Origin: Sisyra terminalis
Taxonomy: Eukaryota; Arthropoda; Insecta; Neuroptera; Sisyridae
Length of the DNA: 64,000 bases
Direction: 5' to 3'
NCBI GenBank assembly: GCA_958496175.1
Contig: OY292275.1
Location: 51,289,701 to 51,353,700, forward strand
Position numbers and translations under genes: made by a program. The notes beneath the pieces are model-generated. The model was not told the DNA's origin, did not search any database, and saw nothing but the letters and a program-made list of their open reading frames with translations. Positions within the stretch are counted from its first letter, which is position 1. Every line of letters starts with the position of its first letter. Of the stretch, positions 35,642 to 47,049 are shown piece by piece.

Positions 35642-36577
35642 TAAGTGTGATTTTTCCTATTTTCAAAAAAAAGATTTTCAAACAATTTTACAAAATTTAA
35701 ACATGGTAACTTGTCAACATAAGCTACTAGCTATTAACTATATAATAACGCGTACGATTTTAGGGATTTTTTAACTATTGCCGATCATTTTCCCTTATAA
35801 AAATTTCAATTCATGTGTAGATAATCCCAATCTTTTATCTGAATCAGGAACTTCTGACGTTGCTTGGATAGTTTATGTAAGGTACATCTATACTAATATA
35901 TAAAGTCCTTACGTCTGTCTGTACATTTCGACTTTGAAGCCAATTTTAGGGTAAATATTTGTTTCAAGAGGCCCTTATTCCAAATTTAACATTTTTAAAA
36001 TTTTTGTCTGTCTGTCTGTCTGTCTGTGTGTCCCAATTTAACTTAAGAACGGAACAACCGAATTTAATGAAATTTGGTATTATGATACAACACAATTTCC
36101 CACATACTTATCATTCCAAAAAAATAATAAGGGAAGGTATTCCCTAAGGATGAAAATAGAAATTTTTACTTTAGACAGGCGAGTTATATATCATAAAAAT
36201 GTAATAAGAGGTAATAAAGGTAATAAAAAGTTATAAAATAATCTGTAAAAATATTTTTAGTTGAACTGACAAAAAGCATAGTTAATTCAATTTAAATTTA
36301 AAAAAAATGCCTCTTTGAAATTTTAGTGTGTGTGAAATAAGTGTTTTTAAATATGATTATGTTATTCATAAAAGAAATAAGAAAAAAAAATTTCCACATA
36401 CCACCACAAATAGCAAGTCTAAAAAGAAAATATAATCTACAACTACGTTACGCAGACGAAGTCGCAGGGATCAGCTAGTCATACTATAAATTAATAGTAA
36501 ACAAGACTGACGCATATTAACAATTGGTTTAATGAAGAAAATTTGGAGTTACCCAAAATAAAATGTTTTCCTATTTT
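35642..36577 (+). repeat. Duplicated segment, copy 1, split by a Helitron
   Basis: Bases 35642-35886 and 36479-36577 together match copy 2 (36578-36950): shared anchors include AACATGGTAACTTGTCAACA, AACGCGTACGATTTTAGG and TTGCTTGGATAGTTTATG. The right part includes a short frame reading NNWFNEENLELPK-like sequence that weakly recalls a reverse transcriptase, so the duplicated unit may be LINE-derived; this is uncertain. Confidence 0.75.
35887..36478 (+). mobile_element. Short Helitron with preserved empty site
   Basis: The 592-bp element starts TCTATACTAATA and ends GATCAGCTAG, so it has 5'-TC and CTRR-3' ends, with no inverted repeats and no target duplication. It lies exactly between A35886 and T36479. 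The duplicate copy at about 36820-36832 reads AAGGTATATTATACTA where the filled copy reads AAGGTACA, the insert, then TCATACTA, giving direct evidence of insertion between A and T. A TCTG microsatellite lies at 36005-36028. It is non-coding, so it was moved by enzymes of another element. Confidence 0.88.
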
Positions 36578-36950
36578 CGAGAAAAATATTTTTTCCTGTT
36601 TTACAAAAAAAAGATTTCCAAACAATTTTACAAAATGTAAACATGGTAACTTGTCAACATAAGCTACTAGCTATTAACTATTAATAACGCGTACGATTTT
36701 AGGGGTTTTTTCAACTATTGCCGATTATTTTCCCCTATACAAATTTCAATCCATATATAGTAGAATCCCAATCTTTTACCTGAACCAAGAACTACTGGCG
36801 CTGCTTGGATAGTTTATGCAAGGTATATTATACTACAAATTAATTGTAAACAAGAATAACGCATATAAACAATTGGTTAGATGAAGAAAGTTTGAAATTA
36901 CCCGAAATAAAATATTTTGGTTGTGATTCAAGGAATATGGAAGGAACAGT
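36578..36950 (+). repeat. Duplicated segment, copy 2 (uninterrupted)
   Basis: The intact counterpart of 35642-36577, lacking the Helitron. It provides the empty site. Confidence 0.75.
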
Positions 36951-37159
36951 GATTCCATCCTTTGTCTTCCCTGGAATTTTTAATTACAAACTGAACTAAT
37001 GGATCTTTATTGTAAAATCTACATAAACACATAGTTTTGTCCTATACTGATCAGTAGACATTGGATTATATACATTTGCATGTTTGCATAAGCAACTGCT
37101 TATAATTCTATTTTTAAAGTGTTTTTGCATATTTTGGTACTTTTTCATTGTAAAAACTG

Positions 37160-37870
37160 ATTTCGGTAGTTATTCGTGTTTGGCGTGTTATATTATGTCG
37201 TCGACACGTCCCCCTTACGTCAAGCTTTGAAAGTATTATACCCAATATTGCTTTACATCACCTGGCTAGCCTACGGATTATATCAAGTAGCGAAAAAGAT
37301 CAGAAATGAGTTCGGGATAGTAAATAAATTGATTTCTTCTACAAAAAAGTGCTTTTAAAAACACTATGGCGACTACAGGCATATAAAGAGCAACTACTAA
37401 ATGTTAGACTACCCCCAGAATCAATTTTAACACGGTGGGGTACTTGGCAGAAAGCCTTATTGTTTTATGCTGAATATTTCGAGGCCATAAAAGATCTTGT
37501 TGGAAAATTTGAAAAATCAGACACCATTGCAATCAATTTTAGCCAGCGGATATTAAAGGATCTTTCAATCAACAAAAAATATCGCTCTTAATGCAACATA
37601 TTTCAGCATTATATTCGATGCAATTGGGAAACTAGAAACATTCTTCTGTGCAAATCCATGGAAATATTCGAAAAAATGATTAAACAGAATAACGCCCTTT
37701 CGAGTTAACTATCACAATAGATTTGTGGCAAATTAAATGCAGTTTTGTATAAAAACGCCGGTTTTGAAGGAATAAAGAAAATTGATGCATTTATCAACGG
37801 CATTTTTGAAGAGATCTCCGAAAATTCCGCCAAATTTCAAATTCTGTCCGGTAACGTAAGTTAACGTCGA
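37160..37870 (+). pseudogene. hAT-like transposase remnant
   Basis: Three fragments in order match one protein type. The first (37176-37358) has ALKVLYPILLYITWLAYGLY, QVAKKIRNEFGIVNKLISS and TKKCF. A frame change leads into the second (37349-37591), with RLQAYKEQLLNVRLPPESIL, TRWGTWQKALLFYAEYFEAI and KDLV. After a stop the third (about 37724-37865) has CGKLNAVLYKNAGFEGIKKI. LPPESILTRWGTW and the H/Y-LAHGLY-type block are characteristic of a widespread insect hAT-related transposase group. Ends and inverted repeats were not found. The product would cut and rejoin element DNA; here it is dead. Confidence 0.82.
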
Positions 37871-40800
37871 AAGTTCATTTTCAGCTTTTCACCTTTTTTT
37901 TTCTATATGGTCCAATTGTGGATCTAAACCATCTAAGTTCCCATACCAAATACACCCAGAAAATTTCTGGAGAATAGGTCTGGCGGCTTAGAAGATGTTC
38001 AGTACTGTACATAAGTATAGAAGAATTATATATATTAAGGTAAATATAATGTGACAATAAACGTAAATTTTAATAATAAATGTCTTTTAATTATGTATAT
38101 TTTATGCATATTTCGCCCGTTTTTAGTGCATATTTGCATGGATATTTTGGCATTTTGATAGTACATATAATTCGATGTTTACTTATGGGACAGCAGAAAT
38201 AGAACTTATAAGGGATGAAATTTTGGAACATAATCTTTAAATGTGTTTAGTAAAATTAAACTATTTTTATAACGAAATTGCTTTCGATAATATATCTGAT
38301 GATAAAATTTTTAAGGTGTGTCTTACATACGAGGAAAGAGTAGATATTACTTAGTAGAAACAATCAATTTTTAATAAATATATATGTAGAAAAATCAAAA
38401 CAGAGATCTTTGTCCTCGTCTATTACCACATTAATCTTTATGAATTAAAATTTTAAGGTTGAAAATTCGAAGAATTCTCATTCAAGAGGGAAAAATTTAG
38501 ATGAAGGTAAATGAAATAATTAGCTATTTTTGGTGATTGCGACCGAAAAAAAAAACTTTAGAAACCACATTGTGTCGACTATGAAAAGAATCAAGTCAAA
38601 GATCAAATGAGTTAATTCGTAAATGGAATAGTAATGAAGAAACAAAAACAAAATTAAGTAATAAATTTTGCAACTTGTGCCAATCTCTGTGTAAAATAGT
38701 AATTCAACTCGAAAATCGTTAAACAATGCATTCTGAATATGCTCGGGGAAATCATATATAGAAGTGAAGAATTTGTGGTCCATTCGTGAAATGTACTTTT
38801 TCTTATTGTTATTTTTTTCGGAAGTTTGGTCGTTTTTTGACTTTCAATAGATCGAAAAGTCGGAAATGCTGAGAAATTTCGTCGATGAAAGGTTAAAGTA
38901 ATTATATAAAATTTGACAATTTTAATAACTTCCCAATGCAACACTGGTAATTACGGTATTGAATGCGCCCATTGAATCATCTCCCGAGCATTTTTCCAAC
39001 GAAAATGAAAGTCATTTCGAAAAAGATGAATTGCAGCGAATGATTTTATAGAAAGCCGAGGAAGTCCACAGAAAACGGTCAATGCAACGAACGTCCAGAT
39101 GTGTGGCTGCAATTCAATGAGAATACCAAAGATATGCGTAACGTTTTTTTTTTTTTCAAAATCAATTACCCGAAAGTAGTTTTGGGAACGAGTACAAGTG
39201 AAGACGTTCCACGGAAAAACGTACATCAACCATTCATTTTCATTTGCTTTCCCGCCGGCCATTTAGAAAGGCTCACCTTACCCAGAAACAATTCAACACG
39301 TCTTGATCTCAAAGATCTTCTTAATCGAAATCATTTACCAAATTCAGAGATATTTTCATCAAATTATATCTCTACGCGACGACATTCAAAACAAACCAAT
39401 TTCCTCCAAAAACCAACGAAATCTATCATCAGTGCCACCAATCTCAACTTTTACTTGTCATCGAAAATAACGGTTTGTCATTCTTCAAACTCATTTTGTT
39501 GAAATGTTGAATCGATTTTTATTTAACCTGTCAAAGATAAGTTGAATAATTAATAAAAAATATCAATTTGGTTATATAAAAAGTGGGCTAATTTGCACGT
39601 TGTTTGGCTTCGACGCCTACATTCACATGGGTTGAGTGGTTTTAATCTATATTCACACGGTTCATGAACTTCTAATTGCTTTCATTGTGTTCTATGGAAG
39701 ACCATTATAAGTTTATGCTTAACAAAAACAAACCGAATGACTTAATTTCGTATTATGAAATTCTCTTAAAACTTTTAATTTGAGATACCATTTCATAGAA
39801 TTATATTACATCAAAATATTTGGAATAATAACTTTATTTAAATGACTAAAATATAGAATTTTAACGATGATCATCAAAGAGTTATTTTCACACAGCAAAT
39901 GAAATTACTTTTTTCACATTAGAGTTGAAAAAAATATATAATTCTTCAAACTTCGTATGGATAATTTCTCATTTTTTACAGAACATTAACCTGCTGTAAT
40001 GTCCTTTGCATGAATTACAATCATAATTTTTTTATTTCAAAGTTCAAATTATTATTTCCTTATTTCCTATTTATACAAAGTCAAAGCTGGAATAATTCTG
40101 TTTTCAGCAGTTTAGAACTATTAATGGCGGAAAAACTTTCCCAAGCAAATTATTTAATAGATATTTTTCCGTTTGGCTTTTTTTATTTTGAATTTTTTCT
40201 TGGTTAAGAAAAATCCTTTAATAATTTTAACTGTTATTTGAAAATAATATACAAAGTTGATAAGGTATAAGCTACAATTCTTTTCACAATGATTTTATAG
40301 AAAAATTGCAGAATATGTACCTTAGATTGGGCCAAAAAAATGACTATTTCTTTTAAAAAAAGATATATCAAAAAGGATGACAAAAAAAAAAGAAAGTTTC
40401 AGCCCTTTATATTACCACCATTAAGAAATTTATAATCGATTTTTTCAAATTATAACTACAAGGAGCATTTTCTTCTCGAAACGTTTGAACCATCATACTG
40501 AAATAATTAAACAACATATATTCTTAAAGGAAATTAAATTCTCTACAAAATATTTCATATTGTAAATTTTCGTCAGACCATCCGTTTCCTTATAATCGAG
40601 CCTTCACCCTTGATCTTTTTACAAATAATTTATAACTTTGTAATTTTGTAATTAATCAACGAATTGATTCAGAGCAAAATTAATGCTCTAAAAAAATGCT
40701 ACAATATCTTTTTTTTTCAAGTATTTGATATCCTCCAGAAATATATGTTTTGACCCAACCTACTATACCTATACAAATGCTATACTACCTACTATACCGA

Positions 40801-43272
40801 TCTTACTTTTTTCAGGATGGCTAATTCCCTCAATAATTCGACTATATTGTATAGCTGCATTACGAATTCAATGGGTAATAAAAATTTCTTAAAATTAATT
40901 ACCTCAAGAAAGTCAAATTACGAATAATTGATGCCATTTAAAGCTGATTCAATTGGCTTATAAATCTTTTAGAAGACGTTTTTACACACTTACCTGAAAA
41001 AAAAAGAAAATAATTAATATTTTATTTATAAATATATATTGTTTTTAATAATGAGAACCAGTAATTAACTTATTACGTGTTTTATAATATATTATTTGTA
41101 AAAATAAGCGAGTAGCAATGGCATATAACGCCTTTAGTTTCAAATGGTATAATTTTAGGCGTTTAGTGTTTTAAGTATTTATCATGTTCTTTTGTATTTG
41201 CCTTAAGCTTTAAGGCAACTCATTTTTATTAAATTAAAATTAAACTTGATTTTATCATAAATCAATTTATAGACATATTTTTATTGCAAAAAGTTATAGC
41301 CGTAAAGAATTGGGACAAGCAGTCGAAAATATATTATTTTACCACCTTCAAAGTGGAAGGTTTTGGAGGAGGGAACTTCACTCTTATATCCCATGTGAAA
41401 TTATTCAAGAAGTCTTATATTCTCTTAAATTTCTACATCAAAATTTATATGGTGAAATATTTGCAATGTATGAAGAATTATCAACAACGTTGACGATTAG
41501 GTACATTTAACAAAAACAGAACAAGACCTTCATATGATGTATCGCTAATTTATTATCAAAGAAAATTTAGTGATAAAAGTGCATATAGCTACAAAAGTTA
41601 ATAGTATTGAGAAAAGCACATTCATAATGTAACATGTGTAGTTCTAATCCCATTTTGTGCAATAATCCTTGATTTTTGTAAAGGTTTTTTGTATCATGAA
41701 AAAAAAAGAAACTTCAATATAGAAAATAAACACTAGAAGCCAAAACTGAGTACTATACAAATATATTTTATGTAGAACTGCAAATTTTGTTCAAAATTAC
41801 AGATTAAAAAAAAATTGACTTAATTTATGTAAACTATATCTAATACTGCATGAGATATACAAAGAATATGTGGTATACAGAAAAATTTGCAATATAGTGT
41901 GGAAAAATGGATGAAGAAAATCACAAGTTAGAATACTTAATCTTTAATCAACGACCATCGAAGAGATGCCAAAAATAAAAGCTTTGACTAGAAGTCTAAT
42001 TATGTTTGATGCCCAAGAAGAAAATTGGAAAAGCTCAAAAAAAAAGACAACCAAAGGCTTATTGTTCCGCCCATTTCCTCACGGAATATTATTTCACACC
42101 TTATAAGGTGGTGGCTATAAAATGGCCATGGCAATAAATAAATTTATTGATTTAAGTGAGGTTACATGGAATAGAATTCCAATATCTGAAAGAATTATTA
42201 CTCCAGCAAATGAACGTGATATGAAGTTATTAATTATTACAAATATAATTTAAATACTCATACTATTTACACAATCTTAAAACATTTCACAAATTTTAAT
42301 TGTAACAAGAAAAGAGCTAAGATCAATGTACAATATGTCTCAACTAATATAGGGATGAACCTATAATGCGACGAGTACACATGACAAAATAAACCATAAC
42401 ACCTACCAATAGTAATAATATAATTATTTACAGCAATAACATGAATTATAAAACATAAAAATATAATAAATAGTTTTTTTATACCGCAGAGCTTTTTCTC
42501 ATAAACCGTCTTGTTATTTCTTACTTCTAATCTTCTCACCTTTTCAAAACTATGGGAAAAATCCATGTCGGAGGATTCTCGACGTAACACTAATGAAAAA
42601 GGAACTACCTTGTTATGAAAGATCTGGGACCAGGTAGCGTTGGAAAAAAGGCGACAAAAAAAAAACAGGTAACTTGCTTTAAAACAATGAGGAAAGAAAG
42701 CAATATCGTTTAATGTATGCTTCTTTGAATTATTAGAAATATGTTTTATCTTTTCTAGCTATATAAAACAAAGTTGGGTTAGTTAGACTAATTATAACTC
42801 AAGAATGGCTGGACCGATTTTCATGACCTATGATTTGTTGGAGTCCTCTCTACCTAAAAGAGCAGAATATCTACTAAAGTATCATAAAATTAATTAATAA
42901 AATCGTTTTTTAAATAAATTATATTTGACATCTTCCGCAATTGTTTGTTCATGTCCAGCACACTTTTACATAATTTGAAATAATTGATCCCTGTGATTTG
43001 AGTATACCATTTATACCACAATTGATAAGAATGTTCCAAAAGGAGAACATCTGATTAATCAAACAATCCATAATATATTATAAATGAAACTATAGCTAAA
43101 AGACCATGGTTTACTTCAAACTGTAGTACAGAAAGATAAAATAATTACCAGAACAAAATTAAGGCATTTTAGTACATTTAAACAGGTACATTGTACTAAT
43201 GCAAAAAGGTGGGCCACCTTAAAACATGTGCTAAAGTACCAATAGTAAAAAAACATACAAATATTCTGCTAA
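37871..43272. other. Long non-coding stretch
   Basis: No gene recognised in 5.4 kb. Overlapping frames at 38520-38944 (minus), 38951-39262 (minus) and 39101-39502 (plus, 133 codons) lie in a low-repeat, slightly GC-richer island (38900-39500), show no domain, and conflict with each other. Around 42760-42900 a sequence with AAGAATGGCTGGACCGATTT recalls a motif common in insect non-autonomous elements, but no ends were found. Confidence 0.45.
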
Positions 43273-43640
43273 AAAAATACTGAAGAAAACAGGAACATAC
43301 CTAGGAAATCTGCAGTCCCAAACTAATAACGACCGAATTAGCTAAAGGATCAATGCAATGTTGAAGGACATAAATGAGTAAAAAAAGAAAATGGACTTAG
43401 AAGTATCTACGTGTTTCTAAAACTCATGCATAATTGAGAATTTGTTAAGTATGCATATGACTTTTAATATGTTTAATGTTCATACAGGTATGAATCTAGA
43501 TATGTAAAATAAAATGTGTAGTTAAAAAACGCACTTTAGTTATAATAAGTATTCATTTAAATCCATCGTAATAATTTAAAATGCGGCAATATTATCGATA
43601 TCAATGAATGAATTTTAGGTAGTACGAACAGCACCGGGTC
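43273..43640 (+). repeat. Dispersed repeat T, copy 1
   Basis: Shares ACTGAAGAAAACAGGAACAT, ACTAATAACGAC, ATGTTTAATGTT and GGTAGTACGAACAG...CGGGTCC with 55408-55800. The closing block resembles the 3' end of a non-LTR retrotransposon, but no coding part is seen. Confidence 0.6.
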
Positions 43641-43907
43641 CTTTAGTTGACAATAAATAAAGAAAAACTAAATTTTTCGAAACTTGAGACTCGAAAAATA
43701 TACTGTGTTATCTCGATTTGGGATCACTAAATTACTATGTAAAAGTTCAATACTTAGGGTTTGTTAAGGTAAGAATAAAGATCTCTTAATTTATGGACAA
43801 TTTTGGGAAATTTTATTATTGATTCCGATCCTGTAGTTTATCTTCAATTTGTTGTAGTTCCAAGGATTTTTGAGGATCTTTTATTTTTAAATAATTTACA
43901 CTTTTGT

Positions 43908-43943
43908 ACAACGTTTCGCAGTTTATTACTGTTTTTTCAAGCG
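43908..43943 (-). ncRNA. Hammerhead-like motif, family D, left arm of D2
   Basis: Minus strand: CGC, TTGAAAAA (43933-43940), stem II ACAGT/ACTGC with loop AATAA (one terminal mismatch), then GAAACGTT (43910-43917). This copy keeps G12, A13, A14, the ACGT palindrome and a T at the cleavage position. The core again has U3 and A8. Confidence 0.5.
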
Positions 43944-44081
43944 AATATAAATAAACAGTAAATTGTATAAAGATTAAGTTTTCAACAGAATGTTATATTT
44001 TTTGGACAAAATTAATTGTATAAACATAAATGACATTTTGTTAAAAACTTATTCTTTATACAATTTAATGCTGTTTATATT

Positions 44082-44118
44082 CGCTTGAAAAAGCAGTAAT
44101 AAATTGCAAAACGTTGCG
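44082..44118 (+). ncRNA. Hammerhead-like motif, family D, right arm of D2
   Basis: CGC (44082-44084), TTGAAAAA, stem II GCAGT/ATTGC with loop AATAA, AAAACGTT (44108-44115), GCG. Stem I CGC/GCG is perfect, stem II has one G-T pair, and G12 is changed to A. The U3/A8 pair is the same as in the other two D copies. Confidence 0.45.
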
Positions 44119-44449
44119 CAAAAAATAACAAAGTGTAACTTATTGAAAAATAAAAGATCCTCAACAATCTTTGAAACTACAACGAATTGAGGAAGAAGAA
44201 ATTTTAAGGAATGAACCACTTTTAAAATAAAAATAAAAGTTTTAATTTGTTTTAGAAGTTAGTTAATAAAAAGTCGTAAAAAATGTAGAAATTATGTAAA
44301 TTCGTGCTTGAAAAATTCATTCAAACCGCGTGCCTTGACCCTGACATAATGATTTTTTAAATAATCAAATTTGAATTTAGTATGAAAATTTCCATAAGTT
44401 ACGTATGAACATCTACGACATTGCATATTGGTGGTTCGAGTAGGATGGC

Positions 44450-44983
44450 CTAATGGCCGAAAAACGTGCGATGGAGTGAAATACCACGCGCCAAAACCGC
44501 CATAATAGGCAGGTTGTCTAATAAAAATCCGAAACCGATAATTTTGAGAATGTCATCGTCGAGATGAAATCGTTGACACCGATGACAAAATTTGTTAGTG
44601 CCACACCTGTACCTCGACCGGCCAGACAAGCTGATACTGTACCACCCAAAAGCAAATTCCGTCCTCTTCCTACTCGCATTCTGGCCGCGTGCACTTCTCG
44701 CAGCTTTCTCAATTCCGGCGGTTTTCACATTATTCAAATTTGAAACTATTGAGGGAAAGTGGTTCGAGAACCACCATGGATCAATGTCAATATCAGAATA
44801 TTCAAATTTTAACCTTCGGCCACGTCGAGGAAAGGATGGCTTTTCGGAATCCGATTTTATGGGTTTTTTCACATAACTTTCGACAAGTTCACTCGAATGT
44901 AACATTGATCTAATATAATAGGTTTTATAATCTTGCTGAACCAGTCGGAAGAAGTTGCAAGAGAAGATGTTCCACTTAATCAA
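44450..44983 (-). other. 177-codon ORF, unassigned
   Basis: The longest non-repetitive frame in the window, in a stretch richer in CpG and GC than its surroundings. The predicted protein is basic (SARGQNASRKR, GRSRYRCGT) with a CxxC-like KFCHRCQRF motif and a hydrophobic end; I do not recognise a family. A second minus frame overlaps at 44518-44712 (GRGRNLLLGGTVSACLAG). A third frame across 44400-44545 reads on without a stop (QPAYYGGFGAWYFTPSHVFR). It may be an exon, a pseudogene exon with shifted frames, or chance in a GC-richer island. Confidence 0.3.
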
Positions 44984-45222
44984 TCAAATTCGATTTCTTC
45001 ACAAAATTTGTAGAATTGGTGCCCATCAAACTTGAGTTTGGTTCAATGAAGACATTCGACACAAATTGAAGGACATTTTTAGATAAAAATAACAACAAAA
45101 GTTACATAAATAGAAACTTTTTTAGACCAACAAAAGAAAACGAGTACCACGGTTTGCCAAAGCCCTATCAATTATGGAAAAATAAAGAAGACTTTTTTTT
45201 TCAACCCTGAGTTAGTTCCAAG

Positions 45223-45650
45223 CAGGGATTGCAGTACCGGTATACCGGAACATTGAATACCGGTATTTTGAGTCATTTGTACAATTTTGTAATACCGATA
45301 AGATTCATAAGTTTGCATACCGTTTTTTTGGTATTCCCTAGAATTTTTTTAAATTATTTCTACTACTTTTTACAAGAAAAGAGACTAACCAATACGAATT
45401 TATTCAAGTTTATACTCAATTTTCCTTATTAAAGTTTTTACCCACAAATCAAAAGAATTCAGTAGGAATTATCGCAGATGATGATGATCCTTGTATTGAT
45501 AGTAAACAGGAATTGTTTCTTGAAGAAACATTGGAGTTATCGGTAATTAAAAAAAAGTTCACAAACCAAAATACAATAAAGAAATCAGTCGTATCCAAAA
45601 CCATCAGACGGGAACCTATTCGATTTATTAGTGGGCAATAGTTTACCAAA
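45223..45650 (+). pseudogene. Probable hAT-type element remnant
   Basis: The left end CAGGGATTGCAGTACCGG is followed by repeated ACCGGTAT palindromes, a pattern typical of some hAT ends. Bases 45440-45645 read DDDDPCIDSKQELFLEETLE and then KKSVVSKTIRREPIRFI, weakly like a hAT transposase segment. No right end or target duplication was found. Confidence 0.4.
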
Positions 45651-45889
45651 GCAAAAGCTTATCTTAAGTTCCTCGCATATTGAAGACCAAACTATCATAT
45701 TTGCACTGAAAATAGTTTGCACCATAAATACCTAATTTGGACTTATGATACTATGCTTCTCAATTATAGAATTTATTTTAACTTTGGAAAATTGGACAAT
45801 TTGAAACATATGTAGAACGAATGTAAAATTTATCTTATTTACTGTTGTAAATTCATATTATTATAAGAAGCATTGTTAAGTTTCCTCTG

Positions 45890-47045
45890 GTGAACAAATT
45901 TCTTGGTTATTTACATTTCATAATTCCAAATAGTGTTGTATTCTTGTTCTGTATTTCAATTTTGTAAATAAAAAATTCAATTTTAATTGAAGTTTCAATA
46001 TTTTATGAAAGTAAAGAATTTCAGGACTAGAATAAATAAAAATTTATACTACAGTATTCTCCGTTATTCCAGTGATTACCCTATTGGAACCCGTACAGTA
46101 GAATGTTGTTCTCATCCAGCAGCTAAAATTTACCATATTATCTTTCATATGAATATTTATCCAGAATTTTACGTCCTGCTAGGTATCAAGGAAATTATTT
46201 ATCAAAAAAACTTCAAATTCTTCTTCTAAATAAGATGATAATTTATGTAGCATTTGAAAATGTAATTTTCGCTATTACACTAACAAAAAAGCGTAAATCC
46301 AGTGCATTGGGTTTGTAGAAACTGCAATAAAGAATCGAAAAAGAAACAATATGAATGTGAAAGATGTCTTGACGATGATTGAATATTTTTTTAATTTCTG
46401 TTTTTTAATTGGTATAAATTAATAATAATGCTTTTGCCCCATAATATAAGGAAATAAGATTTAATAATTTTTAAACAAGTAGGTGCGGTTTTTCCTCCAG
46501 TTCCGGGGCAAATTCTCCCCAAATCAGCACTGTTTGCAATTTATTAAAAAAGTCATAAGTTTCAGAAGATATTTTAAATCCAAATTAATAAAACTTTAAA
46601 AATAAACCATGCACTAATGATAAAAAATGCATCAGTTTAAAATTATTTACATTTTATAATTACAAATAGTGTATTCTTGTTCTGTATTTCAATTTTGTAA
46701 ATAAAAAAATCAATTTTAATTGAAGTTTCAAGATTTTATGAGAGTAAAGAATTTCAGAACTAGAATAAATAAAAATTTAAACTACAGTATTCTCCGTTAT
46801 TCCAGTGATTGTCCTATTGGAAACCGTACAGTAGGATGTTGTTTTCATATTTAATATCTTTCATATGGATATTTATCCAGAATTCTACGTCCTGCTAAGT
46901 ATTAAGGAAATTATTTCAGACTTAAGTTTCTAGCAAGTGTAAGGTAGAACATCAAAAAAAAAAACTTTTAATTCTTCTCTAAATAAGATGAACATTTATG
47001 TAGCATTTGAAAATGCAATTTTCGCTATTATACTAACAAACAAGC
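45890..47045 (+). repeat. 732-bp direct duplication containing a piggyBac-like remnant
   Basis: Two copies of a segment about 400 bp long start near 45905 and 46645 and stay aligned through ACAGTATTCTCCGTTATTCC (46051 and 46783, spacing 732). The first runs on into the Cys-rich tail at 46293. The second stops matching at that point. The duplication has drifted by substitutions and small indels. Confidence 0.7.
46293..46382 (+). pseudogene. piggyBac-like transposase C-terminal Cys motif
   Basis: Thirty codons ending in a stop read VNPVHWVCRNCNKESKKKQY, then ECERCLDDD. The CxxC-x10-CxxC spacing and VxWVCxxC lead are those of the zinc-binding tail of piggyBac transposases, which binds the element's ends. 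No catalytic domain was recognised upstream, so this is a remnant. Confidence 0.6.
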
Positions 47046-47049
47046 GTGG

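Larger units (their letters stand above)
43807..44206. mobile_element. HHR foldback element D2
   Basis: A foldback of about 382 bp (43816-44197) with outer arms TTGTTGTAGTTCCAAGGATT and the inverse near 44160-44190. The left end is longer (GATTCCGATCCTGTAG). Each arm carries a family D motif, on opposite strands. Possible 9-bp duplication GAAATTTTA (43807-43815 and 44198-44206). The centre has a further inverted pair around TTGTATAAAGA. Same family as D1. Confidence 0.7.
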
